Source of the DNA: Agapetus fuscipes
Taxonomy: Eukaryota > Arthropoda > Insecta > Trichoptera > Glossosomatidae
Length of the DNA stretch: 64,000 nt
Direction: 5' to 3'
NCBI GenBank assembly: GCA_951799405.1
Contig: OX637362.1
Coordinates: 12,510,493-12,574,492 of the forward strand
This document shows positions 40,995 to 51,663 of this stretch, piece by piece; the stretch's first letter is position 1; every line of letters begins with the position of its first letter. The position numbers and the translations under genes were made by a program. The notes under the pieces were generated by a model that was not told the DNA's origin, made no database searches, and saw only the letters and a program-made list of their open reading frames with translations.

Positions 40995-41785
40995 ATAATT
41001 ACACATGCCATAATGTCTTTAAATTTATTAAATATTTTACCCATAAAAACTGTCAAATTGACCGATAAAAAGATGTGTAACACGTGCGCACAATGTTTGC
41101 GCAGGCGTGAGTTTCAAAACTACCAACTTTCCGGAAAGATTTCGCTGTTTCACCCGAGTTTTTTTGTTTACAACCAAATAACACTGTGTAGATTTTTGTT
41201 CTCTTTCTAACTAAGGGCAATTTGCGGTTAAGTAAGTTGAAACGGGTATACAAAGTGTATTTGTTCGTAAACATAGCTTAAAGTCCACAGATATCATAAG
41301 CGAATGCTTTTGCAACTTTGTGTTACAAATTTAAAAATGTACACTTTTCTTCGTAACCTTTTGAATGCTCGCGTCACTTGCGAAGGTATACCTAGTTTTA
41401 TTTGGCGGCACTAAAATCTCGCGTCTCAACATTCTGCACTTATTTTTCTTTCAGTGCCACTTCAATGAGTTTTTTTTACTTTTACTAAATAAATAAAAAT
41501 TAAGATATTAATTAAATAAAACACTGATTCAATTCACTTTTATATTCTTTTAATTTTGTCTAACGTTTTCGCCTAACAAGGCATCATCAGGACAATGACA
41601 AATCAAATTGACAATTAAATTCTCTTCTTCCTCATCTCCCTTCACATTACACAGACAATATAATTATTTACGGATAAATTTAAAGTCAAAATTAAATAAA
41701 AAACAAATATAAATGTTTAATAATTGTAAAATGTATAATAAAATTGTAAAATGTTTATGTATAAATTTAAAGTCAAATTTAATAA
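40995..41785 (-). mobile_element. Penelope-like terminal block X4
   Basis: Same block with its complete outer end (TTTACGGATAAATTTAAAG to AAATTTAATAAT), which X2 lost at the duplication boundary. Followed at once by an inverted partial copy at 41796-41880. Confidence 0.6.
41556..41595 (-). ncRNA. Hammerhead ribozyme motif, copy 4 of 4
   Basis: Same sequence as 36049-36088, in block X4. Confidence 0.75.
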
Positions 41786-41795
41786 TAAAAAAAAG

Positions 41796-41880
41796 GTTCG
41801 GTGAAAACGCTGGATAAAATTAAAAGAATATAAAAGTGAATTGAAACAGTAATTTTATTTAATTAATAAACAATGAACTT
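41796..41880 (+). mobile_element. Inverted partial Penelope-like end
   Basis: GTGAAAACGCTGGATAAAAT and TAAAAGAATATAAAAGTGAA correspond to the reverse complement of the X4 hammerhead 3' half and its flank. The 5' half of the ribozyme is missing. A back-to-back end of this kind is common for Penelope-like insertions. Confidence 0.5.
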
Positions 41881-41994
41881 CCACTGTATAAACCACCAAA
41901 CCCTTAAAAATATTAAAAATTAAGATGTTTACAAAAAAATCACAATTCAGATGACGTATTCTTTATTTTTGTTGTATTTTTAAAAAAATGCGCG

Positions 41995-42303
41995 ACTACA
42001 CTACACATTTAGTGTAATTTCTTACGACGTTTTCCTCGAAAGAATTGCATTTGGCAAACGAAACCTATTTTTTTTACATGTAAGGTAGCTCGCCAACGCC
42101 ATACGTCAACCACATCAGTTGAAGGGGAGGTTTCCGTGCTCATTTCTTGTGAATCCTGAGTAAGCCTTGTCTGTGTTTGATTTAGAATTTGAAAAAAACA
42201 CAGAAATGGGAAATCATTTCTGACACTCTCGGTGGGATTTGAACGCGAGCTCTCAGCATGGAATGCAAGCACTCTACCAACTGAATTATATGTACATAGA
42301 CTG
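41995..42303 (-). mobile_element. SINE family F, full length
   Basis: Minus strand: AATTCAGTTGGTAGAGTGC, GCGTTCAAATCCCACC (B box region), GTGTCAGAAATGATTTCCC, ending near TTAGTGTAATTTCTTACG. Confidence 0.65.
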
Positions 42304-42371
42304 GACTTACATAAAAAGATCATTTTTTTCATTCACACTGTTTATTCTCACAATTTTTAAAATGTTTTTTC

Positions 42372-42705
42372 TATAATCTAAGTTGCAAGGATATATTCAT
42401 GTAAAGCTCTCAAATGCATGCCCACAAACAAACACGTGTAGTTCTATAATCTAAAATTTATAATCTAAGTTGCAAGGATATATCCATTTAAAGCTCTCAA
42501 ATGCATGTCCACAAACAAACACGTGTAGGTCGCGCTTACAAATGCTGAATATGTACTTACAAATAAAACCCAAACCTCAAATGAACATAAGTCTTACAAC
42601 TTTTGCTGACCTTCCCTGACACAGGGGTGACATTGTAAAAGTGAACCATTTTTTACAGTATGGGTGGTCAGCCTCATACCAACCTATAAGCCAAGGAATT
42701 AATTG
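42372..42705 (-). repeat. Family A1: a 75-bp tail fragment plus a full copy
   Basis: 42372-42445 repeats the tail and CACGTGTAGTTC block. A complete copy starts at about 42455 and ends AACCTATAAGCCAAGGAA. This is a tandem arrangement in the same orientation. Confidence 0.7.
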
Positions 42706-42709
42706 TTTT

Positions 42710-43280
42710 AAAAAAGACAAAAAAACATGCAGTCTTCTTCATCTACTCAACCACCGTAAAAAAATTAAGTACCTAAATTAAATTAATTGCCTTCACAAAA
42801 AGAAGACTGCTTGAAAAATGCTTGATCCCATTGAAAAATGACTAATTAATTTACGGAAATAAAAAAACAAAAATATTGTCACTTTGCAGAGCTCTTAAAT
42901 TGTCTCGCAAACGCAATTAAATTTAATATACTACATAATTGTGACATTCGCCGGTCTATCGTAGCACCAGTTATCGTAGATACAGGAAAGTCGTAGACAA
43001 TCCTTAGTATTTATAAGCGGCGTAGACTGGAGACCTACCAAAGAGGGTCTCAAGTATGATTCGAACATTATTAACTGAATATGTGAACGACGAGTTGGTT
43101 ACAAATATTATTTAATGTTTATTTCTAAGCTTTTTAAAGATTTCCCTGATAAACATCGTAGAGTCATCAACTTTCTTATCTTCTATTTTACAAGATAACT
43201 ATAAAATAACTTTGTTTTCTTAAATAACCATGAGTATATTTTCAGTCATCAAAAGCAAATATATCATGTACAATTGTGAC
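42710..43280. other. AT-rich unique stretch
   Basis: Nothing recognised. Confidence 0.3.
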
Positions 43281-43283
43281 AAA

Positions 43284-43543
43284 TCGCTGCATTAGTTCTT
43301 GTTTGCCGTATAGACCATTAAGCTAATTTTATATTAGTAATGTTTGCATGTGTACTGGACCAATGTGTCTTATTAAAACAGGAAATTGATTTCAAAATAT
43401 TTAAAACAACTCTCACATTATCGAGTTTTAAGTTGTTACTTAGCTCAAATTGTGAAGAATTTGATTCTTAAGACAACTGCATTAAAAAGTCATATTTGAC
43501 AGGATTGGTCTACACCTACGGCTAACAAGAACTGGGGCAGCGA
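43284..43543. mobile_element. MITE family C, full copy
   Basis: Ends TCGCTGCATTAGTTCTTGTT and AACAAGAACTGGGGCAGCGA, with the standard interior. Flanks (AAA, AAT) give no clear duplication. Confidence 0.7.
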
Positions 43544-43562
43544 AATATCAACAATGTTCATT

Positions 43563-44337
43563 TCAGACTTGCATTTTAATTTGTAAGTACTGTTATGTTA
43601 TTTTAAAATAACATATAAAAAACAATCTCCAAGTGTACAGTGTGTTTTGTGGGCCGAACGGAGCCGAACGGTCACGGAAGCGGCCGAACTGCGCCGCGTG
43701 ATCTGATCGGGCCGTCGGTCATCAGTTCCCGGCAAGATATCAACCGATTAAGACGTCGGCGACCAAGCACCAAGCGGTGCAAGAGGGGGCACTACAATGG
43801 AGCTCCCTCCTCCCCATCTACTTGGATGTCCTGCTAGTAGGGCACCCGCTATGTGAACCAGAGACATAGGAGACATAGTGCATAGGAGCGCCTACCCAGG
43901 GGCTCCAACGTGTGGAGGCGTCCGCCTCGTGAGCCGCCGCTAGCCTCGGGCGCTGGCCCAGGCCTTCCGTTCGAAACTCCAGCCACCAGAGTAGGGAGTG
44001 TTTTAGTGAAAAGATGTAGGTCGAGCCATTCCCTTATTTCCCCTTTTTCCCCCATATTACTAAAGTAAATAAACCCTTATTTGTTCATGTTAAACTTATC
44101 TATTATACAACCTTCTCAAGATACAAGTAAGCAATACCCAAAGAAAGAACCCCACGCCCTGAGAGTGATGCTGATGAGAGCTAGCCGGAGTAAGTATCCT
44201 GAAGATACCTTTCATTTTAAACATAACAGTACACATTCAGCATTTGTAAGCGCGAAGTACACGTATTTGTTTGTAGGCATGCATTTGATATGAGCCTTAA
44301 ATGTTAATATGTCTTTGCAACTTAGATTATAGATTAA
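43563..44337 (+). repeat. Family A1 copy interrupted by solo LTR E
   Basis: The A body (TTGCATTTTAATTTGTAAGT) stops at 43590 and resumes at 44229 (ACACATTCAGCATTTGTAAG) through the tail AACTTAGATTATAGATT. Confidence 0.8.
43591..44228 (+). mobile_element. Solo LTR, family E, with GTAC duplication
   Basis: TGTTATGTTATTTTAAAATA to TTTTAAACATAACA. GTAC at 43587-43590 and 44229-44232. Removing the element and one GTAC restores the family A word GTAAGTACACATTCAGC, which confirms both ends. 638 bp, same family as 33567-34193. Confidence 0.9.
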
Positions 44338-44446
44338 AGACATTATTAATTTTAAATTGAATCAAACACAAACCATTTATCTGTTACAGTCGTTATCTAT
44401 TGTACATTAATTATTTGTTAATGATTTTTTTTTATAATTTCCTTGA

Positions 44447-44692
44447 CTTATAGGTTGGTATGAGGTTGACCAGCTCTACTGTAAAAAAATGGCTCACTTT
44501 GCCAATGTCACCCCTGTTTCAGGGAAGGTCGGCAAGAGTTGCAGGGCTTATGTTTATTTGAGATTGGGTTTTTATATTGTAGGTCCACATGCGGCATGTG
44601 TGAGCGCGACATAATGCGTGTCTGCTTGTGGGAATGCATTTAATATGAACCTCAAATGATACATATCTTTGCAACTTGGATTTAGATTTTGT
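44447..44692 (+). repeat. Family A2, full length
   Basis: TTGACTTATAGGTTGGTATG to GCAACTTGGATTTAGATTTT. Confidence 0.7.
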
Positions 44693-44694
44693 TA

Positions 44695-45240
44695 GACTAT
44701 CTTTCCAAGTAAAAATCTAAAACCAAAACCATTCCAAAGCTCACGTTTGCTCAAAACAAATTCCTTTCTGTTACCACACCAAACCATTCGTTGCAGGGGT
44801 CGTTGTAGAGATTGTGAACTCTGGCAGGATTTAAGGCAATCGATTTCTACCCCAAGTCCCCTGAAATATCAATGTTGGCTGATACCCGGCGATTGCAGGA
44901 ACTAAATACCCACCTCTGAAGGTATTAAAACCCATAAATGGTACATAAGAGTGATATTTAGAAGGCAGATAAATTTCAGTGATTTCCATGAAAGGGTTAA
45001 ATAAATTAGTGGGTGAACGTGAAAATTTCATATTCAATGTATTAAAAAATTAAAATGAACTTTCTGTGAGGTAATTGTACTCTTTAATTGAGTGAATAGA
45101 GAACCCTTATACTAGTATTAAAAATCATAATGATGGTCAAAAAATTTCAAATGACATATCGTTCAACGTATGAATAGTGTTTTTTGCATCAACTTTCTTG
45201 AAAAATCAATAAAAATAAAAAAAACATGACATATATAATA
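44695..45240. other. Unassigned stretch
   Basis: A 68-codon minus frame at 44831-45037 has no recognisable motif. No repeat match. Confidence 0.3.
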
Positions 45241-45244
45241 GTAA

Positions 45245-45532
45245 TAATAATATAAGGATGACTTATTTGGTGAGCGCTGTTTTCAAGAGTCCTCTGCAAA
45301 CTTGGTCGTCACGGTAGAAAGTGCCGATTTTCAAACAAGACCCAGTTGCTGTAAGGCTAGATGGACCATTAGTGATCGGTCTTTGGTAAAGGTATATGAA
45401 ATTTTCACCCAGCGAAGAGCGTATTTGAAAATATAAATGGTATATTTTTGTGCTCCGCCAAGATTAGAACCCACAACCTTCCATTTACGAGTCAGAAGTG
45501 TTAAATAATGTACTACGAACCAGTGTACAGTC
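45245..45532 (-). mobile_element. SINE family B without 5S head
   Basis: GATGACTTATTTGGTGAGCG tail, body, GGTTCTAATCTTGG (weakened B box). The head stops at ACTACGAACCAGTG, where the 5S part would begin. Confidence 0.65.
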
Positions 45533-45534
45533 AT

Positions 45535-46040
45535 AATAACAGCTTTTGAGTTTGAAAAATTAACAACAACAAAAAAAACAGAAAAATCTTTAAAAACCTG
45601 TTGTTTTCTTCAGAGTAACACTCCTTATATCCATTCAATATTACCCTCAGTCTAGCCACATCCTCTGTGCCTTTTCGAGGCACATTTGGCACATCATGAG
45701 GCGCATTTTTTGCACCCCACCGAGGTCTAATGCTGCCGCAGGCTCCGCTCTATCGCCCCATAAAACCACCCCCCATAGTTTTGCCTTTTCCGCCCTTTTT
45801 TTCGCCCTCTGTAACCTTTTTTTATTTGGATGACTTTATGTGCTATTTTTTTTGCAGAGATTTTCTTATATTATGCTTTTGTTGGAGCGATATTGGGAAT
45901 CGTTAGGGGAGGTCCTTTGCGAACTGCGCGGTGTACATGTGAAATTTTATTTTTCAATTTTGAAGGCAATTTATAGAAAATCGCACCCCCCAGAATATTG
46001 TATTGTATTCAAGACATTGAATGTTATTTAACAGTTTTTT
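45535..46040. other. Unassigned, GC-rich part at 45650-45790
   Basis: Contains GCTCCGCTCTATCGCCCC and poly-C/T runs. No coding motif. Confidence 0.3.
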
Positions 46041-46260
46041 AATAGATTTGTGGAAAGGAATGCAATTCACCAACCTATTTTGCCTGGCCAGTTATCTTCA
46101 TGCGAAAGCAAAAGCTTGTGTGCATGCAATGACATCTGTTGAACCAGTGGCGAAGTTATGGTCAAGTGGGCTAGACGTAAGATTCGAACCAACTATACTC
46201 GGTTCCAAATACGCTAGTCGAACATGCGCCCCTACCCCTCGGCCTTTTTTCGGAGTTGTT
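46040..46260 (-). mobile_element. Candidate tRNA-like SINE family K
   Basis: Minus strand: GGCCGAGGGGTAGGGGCGC, then GGTTCGAATCTTACG (B box). It ends in AATTGCATTCCTTTCC. Shares its 3' half with 8.48-8.6 and 16.22-16.29 kb. Confidence 0.45.
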
Positions 46261-46303
46261 CTCTTTTTAATATTTTTCTAGAAATCTATTTTTTACATTA
46301 AAT

Positions 46304-46500
46304 TATCATCATCATCAATGACACTACAGCGTGAGCTGGATCTTGGCTTCCTTAATCAATTTCAGCCACCGATGTCTCTCCAGAGCCCCATACTCTAATC
46401 AAACGACAGTATGCTATCTATCTATCCAGACTGTCCTGCTTCCTTTTGAATTCACCATCAGAACCGTATTTCCAGGATCCGATCCTGCGTTCCTTGAATG
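46304..46500 (-). pseudogene. Decayed LINE C-terminal fragment with (ATG)n tail
   Basis: Minus strand reads a broken HRWLKLIKEAK-type end just before a (TGATGA) tail. It resembles the RWQRLLREAKTHPG end at 52.43-52.65 kb. Confidence 0.4.
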
Positions 46501-46829
46501 ATACAGTAAATCCAATCTACTGATTGTTGTTTTACATTGTATTTGATCAATAACAATATATAATATGGAATACGTACAATTTGGGAAAACTGGTTCTTAA
46601 GCTTAGTATTGCTCTTTCCGGGCTTAGACCGTGGTCCATAGTTTCCTTCTTTTTGCTTATTTTTTTCTTTCTTCTCTATTCTTTCTTCTTGTTTACTACT
46701 GTATGTAGCTAACTTCTTTGGAGCTCTGCTCCCTTTTTTTACACACAGTGGTAACGAAATGTAAGCAAGAAGAAAGATAAGAAAACAAGAAAAAGATTTA
46801 AAAAAAGAAGCATGAAGATGGAATTAATG

Positions 46830-47025
46830 GATCTTGATCTAAGCCCGGAAAAACAATCTGAATCCGGCCGTGAAAGCCTAAAAACATTGATAAATATATT
46901 TTTATGTGTAAGTATTTTTTTAAAAACTCAATTGGAAAAACAAAGTTTTAATTTAGGTACTTTTATTTTATTTTTTGCTCAAACGTTTCTTGCCTAGTAA
47001 GGCATCTTCAGGAGCATTATTGTTA
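46830..47025 (-). mobile_element. Penelope-like terminal fragment with hammerhead
   Basis: CAATTGGAAAAACAAAGTTTTAAT block followed by the ribozyme motif. The same flank precedes the 54.3 kb copy. 46840-46890 carries CCGGCCGTGAAAGCCTAAAA, also found near 9.79 kb. Confidence 0.5.
46976..47016 (-). ncRNA. Hammerhead motif with a two-base core insertion
   Basis: Stem I TGCTC/GAGCA, core CTGAAGA, extra T, stem II GCCT/AGGC, but AA is inserted before GAAA. Palindromic stem III ACGT. Probably impaired. Confidence 0.5.
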
Positions 47026-47138
47026 CGATTTTTTTTGTTTTAAAAAAATGTGTCGAAAATTATTTTATAAAAAAATATTTGTATTTTTATTACAATTTTA
47101 TAAAAAAACATTTATAATTGGTTCTTATGTTAATATAT

Positions 47139-47390
47139 CGTCTCCTTAGTGCTTGTTTGTCTTATGTCATCAGATTCAGATTCACGTGATCAATGTTTAT
47201 GTGTACCGAACGAATGTGTCTAATGAAAACTGGATATTGATTTTGAAAATATTTAAAACATCTCTTACACTATCGTGTTTTAAGTCTTTTTCTCAGATCA
47301 GATTGTGTAGAATGTGATTCTTAAGACAACTCATTGACAGTTCCTATTTGAATCAAATTGTTCGTAAGCCAAACAAGCACTCGGGGGACA
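47139..47390. mobile_element. MITE family C, full copy
   Basis: CGTCTCCTTAGTGCTTGTTT and AACAAGCACTCGGGGGAC ends. Interior ACCGAACGAATGTGTCTAATG and GATTGTGTAGAATGTGATTC. Confidence 0.7.
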
Positions 47391-47424
47391 AAATAAAGGT
47401 ACCTATAATATTCAAATCCTTCCG

Positions 47425-47772
47425 GCTACCTGGATGGGTGACCGCTCAGACACACCGCGTGTTGTTGGCATTTCTTGGACCGGTCCGTTAACCAGTGGCA
47501 ACACTTCGGACTCGCAAATGGAAGGTTGTGGATTCGAATCCCGGCGGAGCACACAAAATATACCATTTATATTTCCGAATGTGCTCTTCGCTGGGTTGAA
47601 AAATTAATAAACCTTTACCAAAGACCGGTCACTGAAAGGTCCATCCAACCTTACAACAACTGGGTCTTGCTTGAGAATTGGCGCTTTCTACAGTGACGAC
47701 CAAGTTTGCAGAGGGCTCTTGAGGTGTGATACACACAAAAACAGCGCTCACCAAATAAATCATCCAAATATT
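47425..47772 (+). mobile_element. SINE family B, 5S head truncated, LINE-shared tail
   Basis: Starts within the 5S part (GGATGGGTGACCGCTCAG, CGCGTGTTGTTGGC, 47425-47469), then the tRNA-like module (GGATTCGAATCCC), body, and tail CTTGAGGTGTGATACACAC to AAATAAATCATCC. Confidence 0.75.
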
Positions 47773-47774
47773 AT

Positions 47775-48180
47775 TATTTTAAAGGGATGAATTATGGATA
47801 TATAATAAAACTAAATAAATGTTTCGATGCGACTAACTTTTCAATGATACAAAAAAAATTAAAACAGTATAAAGCTAAGCTTACTGGATGCGCGCAAAGG
47901 GCGCGAACACTAACAATTTATACCAAGAATCTTTCCTCTCACCATTGCGTTAGGTACTGTAGTTCTCAGCTTTAGTTCGTACGCCTGTCGATAGAGGAAA
48001 TCCAATTATCTAAGCTGGTTATAGAGCAAACACTGCCACAAGTGCCTTACTAGGCATGAGCCTTTTATGTGGGGAGAAAGCCCACTGCCCACTCGACAAA
48101 TACAACGACTTTTTGCCGAAAACGTGTCAGGCAAGAGAGGTAACAAATATTTTTTTGTTATTGATTTTTTTCGAAGAAAT
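47775..48180. other. Unassigned stretch
   Basis: A 62-codon plus frame at 47787-47975 has no recognisable motif. No repeat match seen. Confidence 0.3.
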
Positions 48181-48184
48181 TTTC

Positions 48185-48505
48185 TAAGTAACGCAGCGCA
48201 ACTAAGCTACGCATATACTGTAACTTCTTGGCTGCTTTATCCTCGAAGGGGACGCATGTGGCGATTCGGGACCTATTTATTTTTTACGAGTAAGGGGGCC
48301 GGCCTAACACCAACCACTTTCAGTTGAAGTGGGGGTTTCCCGGTTCTCATTTCTTGTGAAGGCTGAGTACACCTTGGGCATGCAATGCAATCATTAAACC
48401 AATTGAGCTATCGACCTTTTTACGAGCTTGGTCGTCGTCACTATAAAGCGCCAATTCTCCAAGCAAGTCCTAGTTGCTGTATGCCTGGAAGGACCTTTGG
48501 TTTCA
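48185..48505 (-). mobile_element. Composite SINE B-F, B part cut by LTR D
   Basis: F (48185-48420) joins B at TTTTTACGAGCTTGGTCG. B ends abruptly at AAGGACCTTTGG (48502), where LTR D sequence begins. Confidence 0.65.
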
Positions 48506-48754
48506 AAATTGGCTTCTAGTAACTACTATCGCTGGAGTATAAAAATCCGCGAACGGCTTGCAGGAGTCAGTCTTCATACGACACTCTTCTTCTAAACACG
48601 AAAGACAGTATAAGTGAACACAAAGCATCTGTGAAATAAATGTAAATTGCTAAACCATAAATGTGAATAATAAATCTAAGTGTGAAATAAATATCCTGTT
48701 AAGAAGACCAGTGTTTTTTAATTTGAAGACTATTTGAACCCTAAAAACATAACA
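48505..48754 (+). mobile_element. Family D LTR, 3' part
   Basis: AATTGGCTTCTAGTAACTAC, TATAAA at 48538-48543, AATAAA near 48632 and 48688, and the end CTAAAAACATAACA at 48754. The first about 170 bp of the LTR is missing. Confidence 0.65.
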
Positions 48755-48759
48755 ATACA

Positions 48760-49130
48760 AGAAAATTCTATATTTAAAAAAAAGTTCCTTTCATGAGGTT
48801 ATTCAAAGTCCAAACATATTTTTTCCTCTGTTGAATATCACAAATCCATCAATTTTTCCGTTGCCCACTCGTACATCCTGCATGGAGCCCCATGTCCGAC
48901 ACTGCTGATGGACCGGAACCGGAAATCTGGCGGATGTTGCCCCTCTTTATTGCTAAACAGGGTTAAATCGGCGCCTTTTTTATCCGCAGCTCTCTGTGTA
49001 AAAAATATGCTGGAATAAATGGCGGTACGGTTTTTGGTTTGTGAGTGATTCGCTGTGGGAAATATTGATGGTTTTTGATTTGATTGAAGTAATAAAAAAA
49101 GTTGAAGGAAAAAATGACACATTAAATAAT
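48760..49130. other. Unassigned stretch
   Basis: A 94-codon minus frame (48838-49122) lies here. It shows no recognisable motif and no conserved context. Possibly unique intergenic sequence. Confidence 0.3.
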
Positions 49131-49132
49131 TA

Positions 49133-49628
49133 TTGGATATCCAGAGTCATAATAAAAGGAGAGCTTGTATGAAAGGTTATGACTCTGGATGAGATGAAGG
49201 ACAGGAATTAATGGCGGCTTATCTGTAATGTGGATTAGTAATGTTGGTGGCATATTTATTTATTCATTCGTAATTTTATGTTTTGTTTTTTGTAGACCTA
49301 TTAATTTTTTTTGGAGATTTTATTGTTTCTCTGTTTGTGCATGAATGGTATCTTTTATAAGTATTCCTTGACTTATAGGTTGGTATGAGGCTGACAATCC
49401 ATACTGTAAAAAATGGTTCACTTTGCCGATTTCACCCCTGTGTCAGGGGAGGTCGGCAAAAGTTGTAGGGCATAAGCCCATTTGAGAACATAAGTTCATT
49501 TGAGGTTTGGATTTAATTTGTAAGTACACATTCAGCATTTGTAGTCGCGAACTACACGTGTTTGTTTGTGGTCATGCATTTGAGAGCCTTAAATGTTAAT
49601 ATATCTCTGCAAATTAGATTGAAGATTA
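49133..49628 (+). mobile_element. RTE-like R2 end fragment plus family A1 3' UTR
   Basis: DIQSHNKRRACM-type codons (49135-49175), a deleted end, an AT spacer, then family A from CCTTGACTTATAGGTTGG to GCAAATTAGATTGAAGATT. Same order as 32.9 and 51.7 kb. Confidence 0.7.
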
Positions 49629-49639
49629 CAGAGATTAAA

Positions 49640-49905
49640 TAGCGTCGAATGTGGCGATTGGAACTTATATTATTTTACAAGTAAAGAGGACGGTTTGCTT
49701 CAGTTAAAGAAGTTTGGGTTTTGAAGCTCTTGGAGGTAGTGACACTCATTTCTTGCGAAGGCTGAATAAACCTAGCCTTCTTCAGGTTTGACATAAACAC
49801 CTAATCGGGAAATATTTTCTGATACCCTCGGTGGAATTCGAATATGAGCTCTCATCATGAAATGCAAGGGCTTTACCAACTGAGCTATCGGTCAAACTTT
49901 GATTA
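49640..49905 (-). mobile_element. SINE family F
   Basis: Minus strand: GATAGCTCAGTTGGTAAAGC, TATTCGAATTCC (B box), GTATCAGAAAATATTTCCC. The 3' end is truncated at about 49640. Confidence 0.6.
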
Positions 49906-49909
49906 TTTT

Positions 49910-50220
49910 TTTAAATAATACGTTGAAAGATCTTGTTTCAGAAAATGAAGAAGAATAAGAATTAATGATTCACGATGTTTCATATCGTGATTGACATCTT
50001 GTATCATGTACTGCATTGTTTCACGGCAACAATACAAAACAACATTAAACGGAAGCATCCCGTCCAATAAATAAATTAAACAGAATCATCTTGACGTCAT
50101 AGTAGTCGGCACACAATTCAAAAGCGTGATCAACAATACATTATTCATTAGCATTGGTGACGCGCACGGTTGCGTTTACCCATTGAGTAATAACATAGAG
50201 GAGCGGACTAACTTACTGCA
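49910..50220. other. Unique stretch
   Basis: Nothing recognised. Confidence 0.3.
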
Positions 50221-50224
50221 TTAA

Positions 50225-50664
50225 TAATAATATTAAGATGATTTATTTGTGAGCGCTGTTTTTGTGTTTTTTTGTTTTTGTGTGTATCACACCTCAAGAG
50301 CTCTCTGCCTTTCTTTGTCGTCACTGTAAAAAGCGCCAATTCTCAAGCACGACCCAGTTGTTGTAAGGTTGGATGGACATTTTAGTGATCGGTCTTTGGT
50401 AAAGGTTTATGAATCTTTCCACCCAGCGAAGAGCACATTTGGAAATATAAATAGTATATTTTTGTGCTCCGCTGGGATTCAAATCCACAACCTTCCATTT
50501 ACGAGTCCGAAGTGTTGCCATTGGACTACGAACCGGTCCGAGAAATTCCAACAACACGCGATGTACCTGAGCAATCACCCATTCAAGTAGCATCCGCGCC
50601 CAATGTTGCTTAACTTCGGTGATCTGGTGAGAACCGGTGCTTTCAACATGGTATCGTCGTTGAC
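50225..50664 (-). mobile_element. SINE family B, full length with complete 5S head
   Basis: Minus strand: 5S-like 117 nt (50664-50548) starting GTCAACGACGATACCATG, with AAGTTAAGCAACATTGGGCG and ending CGCGTGTTGTTGG. Then the tRNA-like module (GTAGTCCAATGGCAACAC, GGATTTGAATCC), body, and LINE-shared tail (CTTGAGGTGTGATACACAC) ending AAATAAATCATC. Best reference copy. Confidence 0.8.
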
Positions 50665-50689
50665 AAACTGCATTGCTACATACCATCTA

Positions 50690-51600
50690 CCACTTTCACC
50701 TCTGTCCTGTCAAATGTTGTAGCTGTTGTGAAGTCATACAAAACATGTTTTTACGTGTCAAATTTTATGATGATGATGATGATAGATGATATATTTCCGT
50801 TGCCGCCGTTTAATGATCACATACCATCTCAAGGGCGCCGTGGCTCTTCAAAAACAGCATTTTCTTAAGTCCTCTTCTGAAGGTGATGGTGGGCTGGTCA
50901 GAGTGAAGGTTGACAGGCAGCTTGTTCCAGGCATCTGGCCCAGCTACCCTAAAGCTCCTGTCCGCAAAATTAGAGGTATTTGCTCTTATGGGTTCTTTGA
51001 CCCTGTTGACAGCAGTAGAGGCAGAGCGCAGTGGTTGCCTTATAGCGACGTCAGCAGGACATAGTTCAGCGAGACTTGGGGGTGCCGTACCCTTTAATAC
51101 CTTGTGGACTGTGAGACCTATGTAGCTTGAAGTTGACCCTCTCACGGACCCTCAGCCAGTGCAGCTTCCGCAGCAAGATATGGTAGTATTTATCCTTTTT
51201 GTATATCATCCTGGCAGCAGCGTTGTGTTTTCTTGCTTTCTCCATTTTGTGTTTTGACACCTAATTACAACACATGCCATAATCATAATGCTTTAAAATA
51301 ATGCATTTTTCCTTTTAAGTTCGTCAGTTTTCACAAGATTTATACCGCATGCGTCTGCTTTCAGACTGCTTCTACAATACTGCCACACGCGGTAATGCTG
51401 CCACCTTTCAAGAATTATTAATTTTACATTCGTCCGAGTTTTTTTGTACACATGGAAATGCAACTGTGAAGTTCTTTTTTCTCTTTCTTACTAATGATCA
51501 TTTTCGTATGTAGGTTGAAACATAATATATTTAATGTCTATTTTTGTTAAAATAATTTCTAGTCCACAGATATTATAAGTCAATGGTGTAACCCAAATAT
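50690..51600 (-). mobile_element. Diverged relative of the X2 block, split by an L2-like LINE
   Basis: TCATACAAAACATG and CATAATCATAATGCTTTAAA, CCGAGTTTTTTTGTACACA, AGTCCACAGATATTATAAG run parallel to 36.77-37.14 kb. The LINE piece at 50765-51225 interrupts it. The hammerhead part is missing. Confidence 0.5.
50765..51225 (-). pseudogene. L2/CR1-like LINE C-terminal fragment with (ATC)n tail
   Basis: Minus strand in two frames: HNAAARMIY, YHILLRKLHWLRVRERVNFKL, then after a frameshift near 51130 HKVLKGTAPPSLAELC, NTSNFADRSFRVAGPDAWNK LP-type end. This 'NAAAR-I-..-L-WL-V-.R..FK' and 'F..AGP.AWN.LP' pattern is the C-terminus of L2/CR1-group LINEs. The (ATC)n tail is at 50768-50785. Confidence 0.7.
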
Positions 51601-51663
51601 TCGCTCGGATCCACGCGATTCTGCCCAATTCTCCACAATTTGTATAGCCTTGTTCAGACGGGC

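Larger units (their letters stand above)
37526..41657. repeat. Segmental duplication, unit 2
   Basis: Parallel to 32213-37510 without the RTE and LTR E insertions. The left 0.2 kb, a SINE F fragment (37526-37735), differs from unit 1 clearly more than the right 2.5 kb, where only scattered substitutions are seen. Confidence 0.85.

Noticed and set aside
50548..50664. Genuine 5S rRNA gene
   Set aside because: It is directly fused to the tRNA-like SINE module in several dispersed copies and carries substitutions. No tandem 5S array is seen.
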